From NCBI RefSeq assembly GCF_001592285.1, contig NZ_BCWQ01000013.1, positions 62,001-126,000 of the forward strand: a stretch of DNA of 64,000 bases. Reading direction: 5' to 3'. The notes beneath the pieces were generated by a model. The model searched no databases. It was not told the DNA's origin and saw only the letters and a list, made by a program, of their open reading frames with translations. Source of the DNA: Hydrogenophaga pseudoflava NBRC 102511. GTDB lineage: Bacteria; Pseudomonadota; Gammaproteobacteria; Burkholderiales; Burkholderiaceae_C. The translations under genes and the position numbers were made by a program. This document shows, piece by piece, positions 7,250 through 15,895 of this stretch (positions within the stretch are counted from its first letter, which is position 1; the number at the start of each line of letters is the position of its first letter).

Positions 7250-8581
7250 ATGCGCAGGTTTGTGACCACCGCCCTGTTTCTCACCGCTTTCGCGGCACCT
7301 TCGGCCTGGGCCGCCGACGGCACCTCCGGTGAACAACTGCTGCCCATGCCGCCGGAGCGGGTCTGGCGGGCAGTGCAGCAGGCGCTGGCCGACCGCGGCG
7401 CGGACCACGCCGAGGTGCTGGTGCTGGACGGCGCGCGCTACGAAGCCCGCCTGCGGCCGGAAGCCTTGGCCGGTGCCGACCTCCGGCTGGATGTGGACTG
7501 GGACACCCGCACCGGCGGCACGCGCCTGCGCTGGTCCGCCACGGCGCCCGAGGCGCAGGCCCACGCCGCCGCGTGGGTGCAGCGGCTCGCAGAGCGTGCG
7601 GGCCGGCTGCGCGCGAGCAACCAGCTCTGTCGCGGCCCCCACCCGACGGCCGAGGAGATCGAGGCGGCGCAGATCGAGATCCCTGCCAGCTGCGAGTACA
7701 GCACCGGGCACTTCTCGACCGCGCTGTTCGAACTGGAGAAGTGCGGCGACTTCGACACCGCGCTGCAGATCATGGCCGACTGCGTGAAGCGGCGGCATGC
7801 GGGCGGGCTGATCCGCCTCTCGCAGTACTTCGACCTCGGCTACGGCGTGCCCAAGCGCCCCGAGCGGGTGGTGGAGTTCCTGCGCCTGGCCATGGACAGC
7901 GACAACGAGGGCTATGCCCGGCTGGCCCGGCTGCACTACGCGACGGCCTTGCACTTCGGCCTGGGCGTGGCGCCCGACCGCGCGGCCGCGCGCCGCCTGT
8001 TCGAAGACCTGGCCCGCGAAGGGCAGGCCGATGCGCAGGAGTTCCTGCGCCTGGGGCACCACGGCGCCTGGCTGCGACCCGACGGCCAGCGCTTCCGGGA
8101 CACGCCCGCGGCCTCGTCGGCCGCCGCGGTGTCGCGCGACGACTCGGGCAACGACATGAGCTACGGCGCGTTCGTGAACAGCGACAAGCGCATCAAGTGC
8201 CTCTATGGCTACGCGGCCGACAAGACCGGCGACCACGCAGCAGCCGTGCGCATCTTCGAGGACTGCATCAGCCGCTGGAACGACCCGTACTCGATCATCT
8301 GGCTGTCCCACCTGCTGGAGAACGGTCACGGGGTGCCCAGGGACCTGCCGCGCGCGGTGCAGCTGCTGCGCCGGGGTGCCGAGCACCCGGACACCTCCGG
8401 CTACGCGACGCTGGCGCGTTACCACTACGGCATGGCGCTGGCGCAGGGCCAGGGCGTGCCGGCCGACCCGGAGCAGGCGCGCCACTGGCTGCGGCGAGCA
8501 GCACAGGAAGGGCTGGGCGAGGCGCGCGAGGCCCTCGCCCGGCTTGATGCCGGCCCCGACAATCGGGCCCATGCCCGCTGA
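7250..8581 (+). CDS. Exported Sel1-repeat (TPR-like) protein, overlapping a histidine kinase gene
   Basis: A 443-residue secreted protein. The signal peptide is MRRFVTTALFLTAFAAPSAWA, with cleavage likely after Ala21. Residues about 25-120 form an unassigned domain (PPERVWRAVQQALADRG...), with several cysteine pairs after it. From about residue 150 there are repeated Sel1-like helical units, recognisable by phrases such as DLGYGVPKRPERVVEFL, HFGLGVAPDRAAARRLFEDL and ENGHGVPRDLPRAVQLL. Such solenoids mediate protein-protein contacts. ATG at 7250 has an AAGGAG site in front. The end overlaps the sensor kinase start by 11 bases, so a role as a periplasmic partner of that kinase is a fair guess but unproven. 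Confidence 0.85.
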   Translation: MRRFVTTALFLTAFAAPSAWAADGTSGEQLLPMPPERVWRAVQQALADRGADHAEVLVLDGARYEARLRPEALAGADLRLDVDWDTRTGGTRLRWSATAPEAQAHAAAWVQRLAERAGRLRASNQLCRGPHPTAEEIEAAQIEIPASCEYSTGHFSTALFELEKCGDFDTALQIMADCVKRRHAGGLIRLSQYFDLGYGVPKRPERVVEFLRLAMDSDNEGYARLARLHYATALHFGLGVAPDRAAARRLFEDLAREGQADAQEFLRLGHHGAWLRPDGQRFRDTPAASSAAAVSRDDSGNDMSYGAFVNSDKRIKCLYGYAADKTGDHAAAVRIFEDCISRWNDPYSIIWLSHLLENGHGVPRDLPRAVQLLRRGAEHPDTSGYATLARYHYGMALAQGQGVPADPEQARHWLRRAAQEGLGEAREALARLDAGPDNRAHAR

Positions 8582-9977
8582 ACCCGCTTTCGTTGTTCCC
8601 GCCGTTCCCGGCTACCGCCTGCAGCGCCGCCTGGGCGCCTGGCTGCTGGCGGGGGCGGTGCTGCTGCTGCTGGCCTCGGGGGGCTGGAGCCTGTGGCGTG
8701 TGGCCTCGGCGGTCGACCCGCAGCTGCAGCGCCTGGCGCGGACCATAGAGCGCCTGCGGCTCAACGAGCTGGGGGCCGAGCCCGGCGTGTTCCAGGCCAC
8801 GCTCTCGGGTGAGGAACTGCAGAACCTGGTCGGGCTGGGGGAGCTGGTGCCGTTCTGTCTGACCGTGCGCAACATCCACGGTCTGGCGGTGGACCAGCGC
8901 TGTCTGGGTGCGGCCGGGGCACATCCCGGTGGGGTCGAGCCGCTGCTGCGGGCCACGGCAGGCGGGGAGGCCGCCGTGCTGCTGCCCCTGGTCCGTTACC
9001 CCGGCACCCGCGTCGGCGAGCTGGCCCTGGCGCCCCACTGGCCGGCCCAGTCGGCCCTGCTGTGGCAGCACTGGTGGCAGACCCTGGTGAGTGCGGCGGG
9101 TGTGCTGGCGGTGGCGGCGCTGGCCTACCTGGCGGCGCGGCGCGCGCTCAAACCCACCGGCGCCATGATGGCCACGCTGCAGCGGCTGGAGGCGGGCGAC
9201 CTGTCGGCCCGCATGCCGCCCGCAGGCCCCCGCGAGCTGCAGCGCATCGGCGCCCAGTTCAACCGCATGGCCGACCGGCTGCAGGACACGGTGGGCGCGC
9301 AGCGGCAGCTGGCCGACCGGCTGCTGTCTGTGCGCGAGGAGGAGCGGCGCCACCTCGCGCGCGAGCTGCACGACGAGCTGGGCCAGTCGCTGACCTCGAT
9401 GCGGGCCGAGGTCGCAATCGTGGACGAGGTGGCGCGCGAGTCGGTGCCTGCGCTGCTGCCCAGCGCCGATGCGCTCACGCGCACCTGCGAGGGCATGGTG
9501 ACCGCGGTGCGCCACATCGTGCAGCAGCTGCGGCCGCCGGGGCTGGAGACCTTCGGGCTCAAGGCCAGCCTGGAGCAGCTGGTGGACAGCTGGCGTCGAC
9601 GCGACACCGGGCGCTGCGGGTACAGCCTGCAGATCGACGGCGATGTCGATCGCTGGGACGACACGCTCTCGGTCAGCGTGTTCCGGCTGGTGCAGGAAGG
9701 CCTGACCAATGCCGTGCGCCACGGCCAGGCCACGCGCATCGCGGTGGTGTTGAGCGAACGCGCCGACGGCCTGCACCTGCAGGTGCAGGACAATGGCCCG
9801 CTGGCTCAGCCGCCTTCGCTGCCGGACAGCGGCGGCCAGGGTCTGCTGGGCATGCGCGAACGGGTGCAGGCGCTCGGCGGCACGCTGTCGCTGGAAGTGG
9901 CCGATCCGCACGGCCTGCGCTTGCGCATCCACCTGCCGGTTCATGAGGGACACCATGCTGCGCCTGCTGATCATTGA
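8571..9977 (+). CDS. NarL-type sensor histidine kinase (HisKA_3 family)
   Basis: A 468-residue inner-membrane kinase. Two transmembrane helices (about residues 22-44 and 160-185) flank a small extracytoplasmic sensor region containing two cysteines. A HAMP linker follows (ALKPTGAMMATLQRLEAGDL), then the dimerisation/phosphoacceptor motif EERRHLARELHDELGQS with the His near residue 266. The ATPase domain has QEGLTNAVRHG (N box) and GGQGLLGMRERV (G box). This is the UhpB/NarX subclass that phosphorylates LuxR-type response regulators; such a regulator follows, overlapping its end by 23 bases. The start lies inside the preceding Sel1-repeat gene. Confidence 0.92.
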   Translation: MPAEPAFVVPAVPGYRLQRRLGAWLLAGAVLLLLASGGWSLWRVASAVDPQLQRLARTIERLRLNELGAEPGVFQATLSGEELQNLVGLGELVPFCLTVRNIHGLAVDQRCLGAAGAHPGGVEPLLRATAGGEAAVLLPLVRYPGTRVGELALAPHWPAQSALLWQHWWQTLVSAAGVLAVAALAYLAARRALKPTGAMMATLQRLEAGDLSARMPPAGPRELQRIGAQFNRMADRLQDTVGAQRQLADRLLSVREEERRHLARELHDELGQSLTSMRAEVAIVDEVARESVPALLPSADALTRTCEGMVTAVRHIVQQLRPPGLETFGLKASLEQLVDSWRRRDTGRCGYSLQIDGDVDRWDDTLSVSVFRLVQEGLTNAVRHGQATRIAVVLSERADGLHLQVQDNGPLAQPPSLPDSGGQGLLGMRERVQALGGTLSLEVADPHGLRLRIHLPVHEGHHAAPADH

Positions 9978-10602
9978 CGACCACGCCATCGTGCGCGAGG
10001 GCTACCGCCGCCTGCTGGAGCGGCGCCAGGACCTGCGCATCGTGGCCGAGGCCGGCACGGCCGACGAGGGATACGAGCAGTTCAAGACCCACGAGCCCGA
10101 GGTGACCCTGCTGGACCTGAGCCTGGGATCGGGCAGTGGCCTGCGGCTGCTGTCCCAGATGCTGCGCCACAGCCCGGAGGCGGCGGTGCTGGTGTTCTCC
10201 ATGCATGCCGAGCCGCTGTACGCGGTGCAGGCGCTCAAGGCCGGCGCGCGGGGCTACGTGACCAAAGGCAGTGCGCCGCAGGTGCTGGTGGATGCGGTCT
10301 ACCAGGTGGCGCGCGGCCAGCGCGCGCTCAGCCCCGACATCGCGGGTGAGGTGGCGGGCATGCTGCTGGACGGCGAGGGCGAACACGCCGGACTGACGCC
10401 TCGCGAGTTCGACATCCTGCGGCTGCTGATGCAGGGGCTGGACGTGGATGCCATCGGCCTGGCGCTGCACATCAGTCCCAAGACCGTGCGCAACGGCCAC
10501 TACCAGCTCAAGGCCAAGCTGGGCGCGCGCAGCGACATCGAGCTCACGCGCAAGGCGCTGCAGTTCAAGCTGTTGGGCAGCAGCGACCCGGCCAGCGCCT
10601 GA
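9955..10602 (+). CDS. LuxR/NarL-type response regulator
   Basis: A 215-residue regulator: receiver domain (LLIIDDHAIVREGY acidic pocket, phospho-Asp in LLDLSLGSG near residue 53, Lys in VTKGSAP) followed by a LuxR helix-turn-helix (LTPREFDILRLLMQG, then ISPKTVRNGHYQLKAKLG). It is the cognate partner of the overlapping kinase. ATG at 9955 has GAGGGA 4 bases before it; an ATG four codons upstream is a weaker alternative. The recognition helix is slightly atypical (NGHYQLK rather than NH...IL.KL), so its DNA target may be unusual. Targets may include the flanking Sel1-repeat and DUF3047-like genes. Confidence 0.92.
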   Translation: MLRLLIIDDHAIVREGYRRLLERRQDLRIVAEAGTADEGYEQFKTHEPEVTLLDLSLGSGSGLRLLSQMLRHSPEAAVLVFSMHAEPLYAVQALKAGARGYVTKGSAPQVLVDAVYQVARGQRALSPDIAGEVAGMLLDGEGEHAGLTPREFDILRLLMQGLDVDAIGLALHISPKTVRNGHYQLKAKLGARSDIELTRKALQFKLLGSSDPASA

Positions 10603-10603
10603 C

Positions 10604-10620
10604 CCGGGACGCTGTCCCGG
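10604..10620. terminator. GC-rich hairpin just after the response regulator
   Basis: CCGGGAC-GCT-GTCCCGG is a perfect 7-bp stem starting directly at the stop codon of the response regulator. There is no T tract after it, so it may be a weak or factor-dependent terminator or simply an RNA-stabilising structure. Confidence 0.4.
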
Positions 10621-10733
10621 ACGGGGTCGGGCAAAACGCCCGCCGTGTCCGAAGCGGCCATGGTGCTTCCTAGCATGGGTTCCAGCCCGCCGCCATCCGC
10701 TCCGGCGGGCAGCCACCCCTTCAGGAGACCACC

Positions 10734-12020
10734 GTGACCCTCTCGACAACCGTTCCCGCCGCGCTCCTCGACCACGGTCCACACGACCATTGCTGTGCCC
10801 ACGACCATGTGGGTGGACACGCCACCCCGGCCATGCCCAGCGCCAGCCGGCGCCAGTGGGTCAAGGGGCTGGCCGCGGCGCCGCTGCTGGCGGGCCCCTG
10901 CGCCGTGGCCCATGCCGACAGCCCGAAGCCGGCGCCGGGGGCCATCCGCCCGGCGGCCGAGCTGGCGCAGGACTTCCGGCACCTGGCGCGGGGTGTCGAC
11001 GCGGTGGTCCGCATCGAACCCTTCACCCTCATGCCGTCGAACCTGCCCTGGAGCCAGTCGCTCGGCGAGCTGCAGGCCGGGCAGCAGGTCACGTTCTTCC
11101 TCAACGGGCTGTGGTGGTTCAGCAAGGAACACGGCCGCTGGCTGGAGCCGGGTTTCGTGTTTTTCGCCCGCGTCGCGGGCAGCGGCGGCGCCAGCGCCAT
11201 CCAGAACACCATGCAGAACACCGGCACGCTGAAGGCCGACCGCACCGGCCGCCTGCAGATCGCTCGTTCGGCGGGCGAGTTCGCCAACCCGCAGGGCGAT
11301 CTCGCGGTGCCGCTGGCGCAGTACCTGGCGGGGGAGGGCCGCGTCGAAGGCGTGGCCATCGTCTGGAAGGGCAGCGCCGAAGACGGGCTGCTGGCCCTGT
11401 CGGCCCAGGGCGATGTGCAGGGCCTGGTGCGCGCCGAGCTGCAGCGCCAGCGCCAGGCGCGGCTCATGCCGGCGGGCTGGCAGCACTTCTTCGCCTTCGG
11501 CGACGGCGGCATCTTCACCGAGGGGCCCGACCAGCGCATCGACTGTGAGACGCACAAGAACGTCGGCATCCTGCAGTACCCGCTGGCCGACCAGCCGCTG
11601 CGTCCGGGGCTCACGCTGGACTGGCAGTGGGTGGTGGACCGCCTGCCCTCGCACCTGCCCGAGGACCAGATCCTGACCCACGACTACCTGTCCATCGCGG
11701 TGGAGTTCGACGACGGCCAGGACATTACGTATATGTGGAGTTCCAGCCTGCCGGTGGGCCAGGTGTTCCGCTGTCCGCTGCCGGGCTGGGACGCGGTGGA
11801 GACCCATGTGGTGCAGCGCAGCGGGCTGGCCGACCTGGGCAAGGCCTTCGACGAGCGCCGAGATCTGTTCGAGGACTACCGCCGCATCGTCGGCGGCCAG
11901 GCCAAGCGGGCGGTGCGGGTCTGGCTGATCGCCAACTCGCTGTTCCTGCGCCAGGTCGGGCGCTGCGCCTACCGGCGCATTGCCATCGGCCAGACCGGCC
12001 AGCAGCAACGCATCCTGTAG
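10734..12020 (+). CDS. Exported DUF3047-like protein with a His/Cys-rich leader before a Tat-type signal
   Basis: A 428-residue protein starting at GTG with AGGAGA 5 bases upstream. Residues 14-29 are rich in histidine and cysteine (HGPHDHCCAHDH). Residues about 38-61 look like a twin-arginine signal (SRRQWVKGLAAAPLL) ending AHA. The first half of the mature part (LGELQAGQQVTFFLNGLWW and following) resembles a beta-sandwich, possibly carbohydrate-binding, module. The second half matches DUF3047, including YMWSSSLPVGQVFRC and the RDLFEDYRRIVGG segment. The function is unknown. It sits 131 bases downstream of the two-component system and shares a 10-base upstream element with the Sel1-repeat gene. 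Its 3' end converges on gabD with an 12-base gap. Confidence 0.7.
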   Translation: MTLSTTVPAALLDHGPHDHCCAHDHVGGHATPAMPSASRRQWVKGLAAAPLLAGPCAVAHADSPKPAPGAIRPAAELAQDFRHLARGVDAVVRIEPFTLMPSNLPWSQSLGELQAGQQVTFFLNGLWWFSKEHGRWLEPGFVFFARVAGSGGASAIQNTMQNTGTLKADRTGRLQIARSAGEFANPQGDLAVPLAQYLAGEGRVEGVAIVWKGSAEDGLLALSAQGDVQGLVRAELQRQRQARLMPAGWQHFFAFGDGGIFTEGPDQRIDCETHKNVGILQYPLADQPLRPGLTLDWQWVVDRLPSHLPEDQILTHDYLSIAVEFDDGQDITYMWSSSLPVGQVFRCPLPGWDAVETHVVQRSGLADLGKAFDERRDLFEDYRRIVGGQAKRAVRVWLIANSLFLRQVGRCAYRRIAIGQTGQQQRIL

Positions 12021-12032
12021 GCGGGGGTCAGC

Positions 12033-13511
12033 TCACTTGAGCACGTCGCCGATGCAGACGTACTTGATCTCGACGTAGTCGTCCATGCCGTAGTGCGAGC
12101 CCTCGCGGCCCAGGCCGGACTGCTTGACACCGCCGAAGGGCACGTGCTCGGTCGCCAGGATGCCGACGTTCACGCCCACCATGCCGTACTCCAGCGCTTC
12201 GCTCACGCGGGTGATGCGGCCGATGTCGCGGCTGTAGAAGTAGCTGGCCAGGCCGAACTCGGTGTTGTTCGCGGCGTCGATGGCTTCCTGCTCGGTCTTG
12301 AACTTGAACACCGGCGCGAAGGGGCCGAAGGTCTCTTCGCGGGCGCACAGCATGTCGGCCGTGGCATCGGCCACCACCGTGGGTTCGAAGAACTGGCCGT
12401 CCAGGCGCTTGCCACCCACCAGCACACGGCCGCCCTTGGCCTGTGCGTCGGCGACGTGGCGTTCCACCTTCTGCAGCGCGGCTTCCTCGATCAGCGGGCC
12501 CTGGTTCACGCCATCTTCAAAGCCATTGCCGACCTTGGCGGTTTTCACCTTGGCGGCGAACTTCTCGACGAACTGCTCGTACACACCTTCCTGCACGTAC
12601 AGGCGGTTGGAGCAGACGCAGGTCTGGCCGGCGTTGCGGTACTTGCTGGCGAAGGCGCCTTCGACGGCGGAGTCGATATCGGCGTCGTCGAACACGATGA
12701 AGGGCGCGTTGCCGCCCAGTTCCAGCGACATCTTCTTGACCGTGGGCGCGCTCTGCGCCATCAGGATGCGGCCGACTTCGGTGGAGCCGGTGAAGCTGAT
12801 GTGGCGCACCACGTCGGAGGCGCACAGCACCTTGCCCACGGCGATCGAGTTCTGGTCGTCGGCGGTGAGGATGTTCAGCACGCCGGCCGGGATGCCGGCG
12901 CGGATGGCCAGCTCGGCGGCGGCCAGCGCGGTCAGCGGCGTCAGCTCGGCGGGCTTGATGACCACCGGGCAGCCGGCGGCCAGCGCAGGCGCGACCTTGC
13001 GGGTGATCATGGCCAGCGGGAAGTTCCAGGGCGTGATGGCGGCGCAGACGCCGATGGGCTGCTTGAGCACCATCAGGCGGCGGTTGTTGTCGAACTGCGG
13101 CAGGGTCTCGCCGTTGACGCGCTTGGCCTCTTCGGCAAACCACTCGACAAAGCTGGCACCGTAGGCGACTTCGCCCTTGGCTTCGGGCAGCGGCTTGCCC
13201 TGTTCTGCGGTCATCAGGCGGCCCAGGTCGTCCTGGTTGGCCATCAGCAGGTCGTACCACTTGCGCAGGATGATGCTGCGCTCCTTGGCGGTCTTGTTCT
13301 TCCAGCCGGCCCAGGCGGCGTTGGCGGCGGCGATGGCACGCTCGGCATCAGCCGGGCCGAGGTTGGCGACGTCGGCCAGCTTCAGACCCGTGGCCGGGTC
13401 GAGCACGTCGAAGCGGCTGGCGCCCTGGACCCATTCGCCGTTGATCAGGCCGTCGGTCTTGAGCAGGGTCGGGTCCTTGAGCAGGGCCAGGGGGGAGGTT
13501 TTCATGTCCAT
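12033..13511 (-). CDS. gabD: NAD(P)-dependent succinate-semialdehyde dehydrogenase
   Basis: A 492-residue aldehyde dehydrogenase that oxidises succinate semialdehyde to succinate, the last step of GABA breakdown. Seen: PWNFPLAMITRKVAPALAAG, the catalytic Glu in LELGGNAPFIVFDD, the nucleophile Cys298 in NAGQTCVCSNR, and the C-terminal PFGGVKQSGLGREGS. The second Cys two residues after the nucleophile is typical of GabD-type enzymes. It is the last gene of the eleven-gene minus-strand operon that contains gabT and the ureohydrolase, which fixes its role with good confidence. Confidence 0.94.
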   Translation of the reverse strand: MDMKTSPLALLKDPTLLKTDGLINGEWVQGASRFDVLDPATGLKLADVANLGPADAERAIAAANAAWAGWKNKTAKERSIILRKWYDLLMANQDDLGRLMTAEQGKPLPEAKGEVAYGASFVEWFAEEAKRVNGETLPQFDNNRRLMVLKQPIGVCAAITPWNFPLAMITRKVAPALAAGCPVVIKPAELTPLTALAAAELAIRAGIPAGVLNILTADDQNSIAVGKVLCASDVVRHISFTGSTEVGRILMAQSAPTVKKMSLELGGNAPFIVFDDADIDSAVEGAFASKYRNAGQTCVCSNRLYVQEGVYEQFVEKFAAKVKTAKVGNGFEDGVNQGPLIEEAALQKVERHVADAQAKGGRVLVGGKRLDGQFFEPTVVADATADMLCAREETFGPFAPVFKFKTEQEAIDAANNTEFGLASYFYSRDIGRITRVSEALEYGMVGVNVGILATEHVPFGGVKQSGLGREGSHYGMDDYVEIKYVCIGDVLK

Positions 13512-13544
13512 GCGGGTCTCCTTGAATGCAATGGGTGGAATGCT

Positions 13545-14621
13545 CTATTTCAGCGCGTCGGCGAACCGCTTTTCAAGCTGCGCGCCATTGCCCACCCAGA
13601 AGGTCGGGTTGAAGCCCAGCGAGCGGCGCAGGTTTCCGGGCGCCGATGGCAGGTCGCTGGGCGCCATCGACAGGTCGATGAGGTGGGCGTCGTCGATGAC
13701 CCGTTTGCGGCCGTTGTCGTACTGCAGGATGGCGTTGTAGTGGGTCGGGCCGTAGGCGATTTCGCGCGAGAACGCGAGCTGGGCGGCGTCCGTGGTGGCG
13801 AAGTTCACGAAGGCGCGCGCCTGTTCGGCACGCGGCGAACCCTTGACGATGGCCCAGTAGTCGATGTCGTAGATGGCGTCGGTCCACACCGTCGACAGGG
13901 TGGCGCCATCGGCCACGGCCGCCGAAATGCGGCCGTTGTAGGCGGTGCTCATCACCACCTCGTCGGCGGCCAGCATCTTGGGTGGCTGCGAGCCGGATTC
14001 CCACCAGACGAGGTGGGGCTTGAGCTGCTGAAGCTTGGCCAGGGCGCGCTGCAGCCCCGGCTCGGTGGCCAGCAGGCTGTACACGTCGCGGCGGTGAACG
14101 CCGTCGGCCATCAGCGCGAATTCGAGGTTGTAGCGCGCGCCCTTGCGCATGGCGCGCTTGCCCGGGAATTTCTTCACGTCCCAGAAATCGGCCCAGTTGC
14201 GTGGCGCGGTCTTGAGCGTGGCGCTGTTGTAGGCCATCACCGTGGACCACACGAAGGCGCCGACACCGCACTCCTGCACGCTGCCGGCCAGCAACATGGA
14301 GGTGTGCGGCACCTTGCTCTTGTCGAAGGGTTCGAACAGGCCTTCCTTGCAGCCGGTGGTCAGCTCGGAGGATTCGACTTCGACCACGTCCCATTCGACC
14401 TTGCGGGTCTGGACCATCTTGCGCACCGGGCCGAGGTCGCCGTCGTACTCGACGCCCTTGGCCGGCACCTTGCTGGCCTGGGTGAAGGGCTTGAGGAAGG
14501 CCATTTCCTGCGCCTTGCCGTTGGCGCCGCCGAAGTTGGCAACCACGAGGGGCTGGGACTGGGCCGAGACCAGCGCGGGGACCGTGAGGGCCAGAAGAAG
14601 GAGGGGTCTGTAAAGGGCCAT
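13545..14621 (-). CDS. Polyamine-type ABC transporter solute-binding protein (first of two)
   Basis: A 358-residue periplasmic binding protein of the PotD/spermidine-putrescine class. The signal peptide is MALYRPLLLLALTVPALVSA. Mature motifs include VVANFGGANGKAQ, EVESSELTTGC, GAFVWSTVMAYN, NWADFWDVKKFPGKR, ARYNLEFALMADGV and TAYNGRISAAV. It is closely similar throughout to the second binding protein of the same operon (18581-19606), so the two are paralogues from a duplication. The start chosen lies 10 bases after the cupin stop; a longer reading back through the cupin gene is not credible. It probably feeds the PotABC-like proteins encoded upstream with a guanidino compound or polyamine. 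Confidence 0.88.
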   Translation of the reverse strand: MALYRPLLLLALTVPALVSAQSQPLVVANFGGANGKAQEMAFLKPFTQASKVPAKGVEYDGDLGPVRKMVQTRKVEWDVVEVESSELTTGCKEGLFEPFDKSKVPHTSMLLAGSVQECGVGAFVWSTVMAYNSATLKTAPRNWADFWDVKKFPGKRAMRKGARYNLEFALMADGVHRRDVYSLLATEPGLQRALAKLQQLKPHLVWWESGSQPPKMLAADEVVMSTAYNGRISAAVADGATLSTVWTDAIYDIDYWAIVKGSPRAEQARAFVNFATTDAAQLAFSREIAYGPTHYNAILQYDNGRKRVIDDAHLIDLSMAPSDLPSAPGNLRRSLGFNPTFWVGNGAQLEKRFADALK

Positions 14622-14631
14622 GGACGTAGCG

Positions 14632-14916
14632 TCAGCGCATTTCGATTTCCACGAACACGACCTCGTGTCCGGTGGGGTTGATGACGTTGTGCTCCACACC
14701 GACCTGGCGCGTGTACGACTGGCCCGGCACCAGCGGCGAGGTGCGGTTGCCCTCCGGGGTCTCCAGCAGCAGCTCCCCGCCGGTCATCGGGACGACGACA
14801 TAGTCGTGCGCATGGCGGTGCCAGCCGGTTTCGGCGCCGGGCGGGAAGCGCCATTCGGTGACGATCACGCGGTCGTTGTCGATCTGAACGGTGGGGATGG
14901 CCTGGGGACGGCTCAT
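14632..14916 (-). CDS. Small cupin-domain protein
   Basis: A 94-residue single-domain cupin. Seen: the metal-binding pattern GAETGWHRHAHDYVVVPMTGGELLLE split over two lines of the fold, i.e. G(X)5HXH then E/G-rich loop, and the second motif near NVINPTGHEV. In the operon it lies between the ureohydrolase and a binding protein with tight spacing. Possible roles are binding of a substrate or metal, or a small isomerase or dioxygenase; nothing in the sequence decides. It is not a standard member of GABA or guanidinobutyrate pathways. Confidence 0.8.
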   Translation of the reverse strand: MSRPQAIPTVQIDNDRVIVTEWRFPPGAETGWHRHAHDYVVVPMTGGELLLETPEGNRTSPLVPGQSYTRQVGVEHNVINPTGHEVVFVEIEMR

Positions 14917-14931
14917 GGACTTTCCTCGGTT

Positions 14932-15891
14932 TCAGCGGTAGTGAACGCCGGGCAGGACGCACAGCATTTCAAAGAGCAGGTTGGCACCCAGCAGCGCGGT
15001 GTTGCCGCTGGTGTCGTAGGCGGGCGAGACCTCGACCAGGTCGCAGCCCACCAGGTTCAGGCCGCGGCAGCCGCGCACGATCTCCAGCGCCTGCGGCACG
15101 TTCAGGCCGCCGATTTCGGGTGTGCCGGTGCCGCCCGCGTAGGCGGGGTCGATGCCGTCGATGTCGAAGCTGAGGTAGGTCGGGGTGTCGGGGCCGATCT
15201 TGGCGCGAATGTCGGCCATCAGCGGGGCGAGCGACTGCCACCAGACCTCGTGCGCCGGCACGATGGTGAAGCCCTGCTGGCGCGGCCAGTCGAAGTCCTC
15301 GGCCGAATAGCCGCTGCCGCGCAGGCCGATCTGCCAGACCTTGTCGCCGATCAGCAGGCCTTCCTCGACGGCGCGGCGGAACGGGGTGCCGTGCGCGATG
15401 CGCTCGCCGAACATGTCGGGGTTGACGTCGGCGTGCGCGTCCACGTGGATCAGGGCCACCGGACCGTGCCTGGCCTTCATGGCACGCAGGATCGGCAGGG
15501 CGATGGTGTGGTCGCCGCCCAGCGTGAGCGGGATGCAGCCGGCGTCGATGATCGGGCGGTAGTGGCCTTCGATGATGTCGACCGACTTGAGCAGGTTGTA
15601 GGTGTTGATGGGCACGTCGCCCAGGTCGGCCACCTGCAGCGCGTCGAACGGCGCGGCCCCTGTCGCCATGTTGTAGGGGCGGATCAGGCAGGACTCGGCG
15701 CGGATCTGGCGCGGGCCGAAACGGGCGCCCGGGCGGTGGCTGGTGCCGATGTCCAGCGGGACGCCGATGAAGCCGGCGTTCAGGCCGACGGCGGAGGTCG
15801 CGACGGGCAGCCGCATCATGCTGGCGAGGCCGCCGAAGCGCGGCATCTCATTGCCACCGAGGGGCTGGTTGAAGGTGGTGGGTTCGCTCAT
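14932..15891 (-). CDS. Agmatinase-family ureohydrolase, probably guanidinobutyrase
   Basis: A 319-residue binuclear-manganese enzyme that removes urea from a guanidino compound. Metal ligands are intact: GGDHT (His128), DAHAD (residues 151-155) and SFDIDGIDP (Asp243, Asp245). Phrases such as MFGERIAHGTPFRRAVEEG and GTGTPEIGGLNVPQALEI resemble guanidinobutyrase (GbuA) of Pseudomonas more than arginase. Its operon partners gabT and gabD would take the product GABA to succinate, which supports 4-guanidinobutyrate as substrate. Agmatine (giving putrescine) is the main alternative, but no putrescine-degrading enzyme is present here. Confidence 0.88.
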   Translation of the reverse strand: MSEPTTFNQPLGGNEMPRFGGLASMMRLPVATSAVGLNAGFIGVPLDIGTSHRPGARFGPRQIRAESCLIRPYNMATGAAPFDALQVADLGDVPINTYNLLKSVDIIEGHYRPIIDAGCIPLTLGGDHTIALPILRAMKARHGPVALIHVDAHADVNPDMFGERIAHGTPFRRAVEEGLLIGDKVWQIGLRGSGYSAEDFDWPRQQGFTIVPAHEVWWQSLAPLMADIRAKIGPDTPTYLSFDIDGIDPAYAGGTGTPEIGGLNVPQALEIVRGCRGLNLVGCDLVEVSPAYDTSGNTALLGANLLFEMLCVLPGVHYR

Positions 15892-15895
15892 GTCT

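Noticed and set aside
12093-14681. An open reading frame of 862 codons on the plus strand
   Set aside because: It runs antisense to gabD and the first binding protein, both with full family motifs. Its translation is Ala/Arg/Gly-rich low-complexity sequence, as expected from the opposite strand of high-G+C genes.
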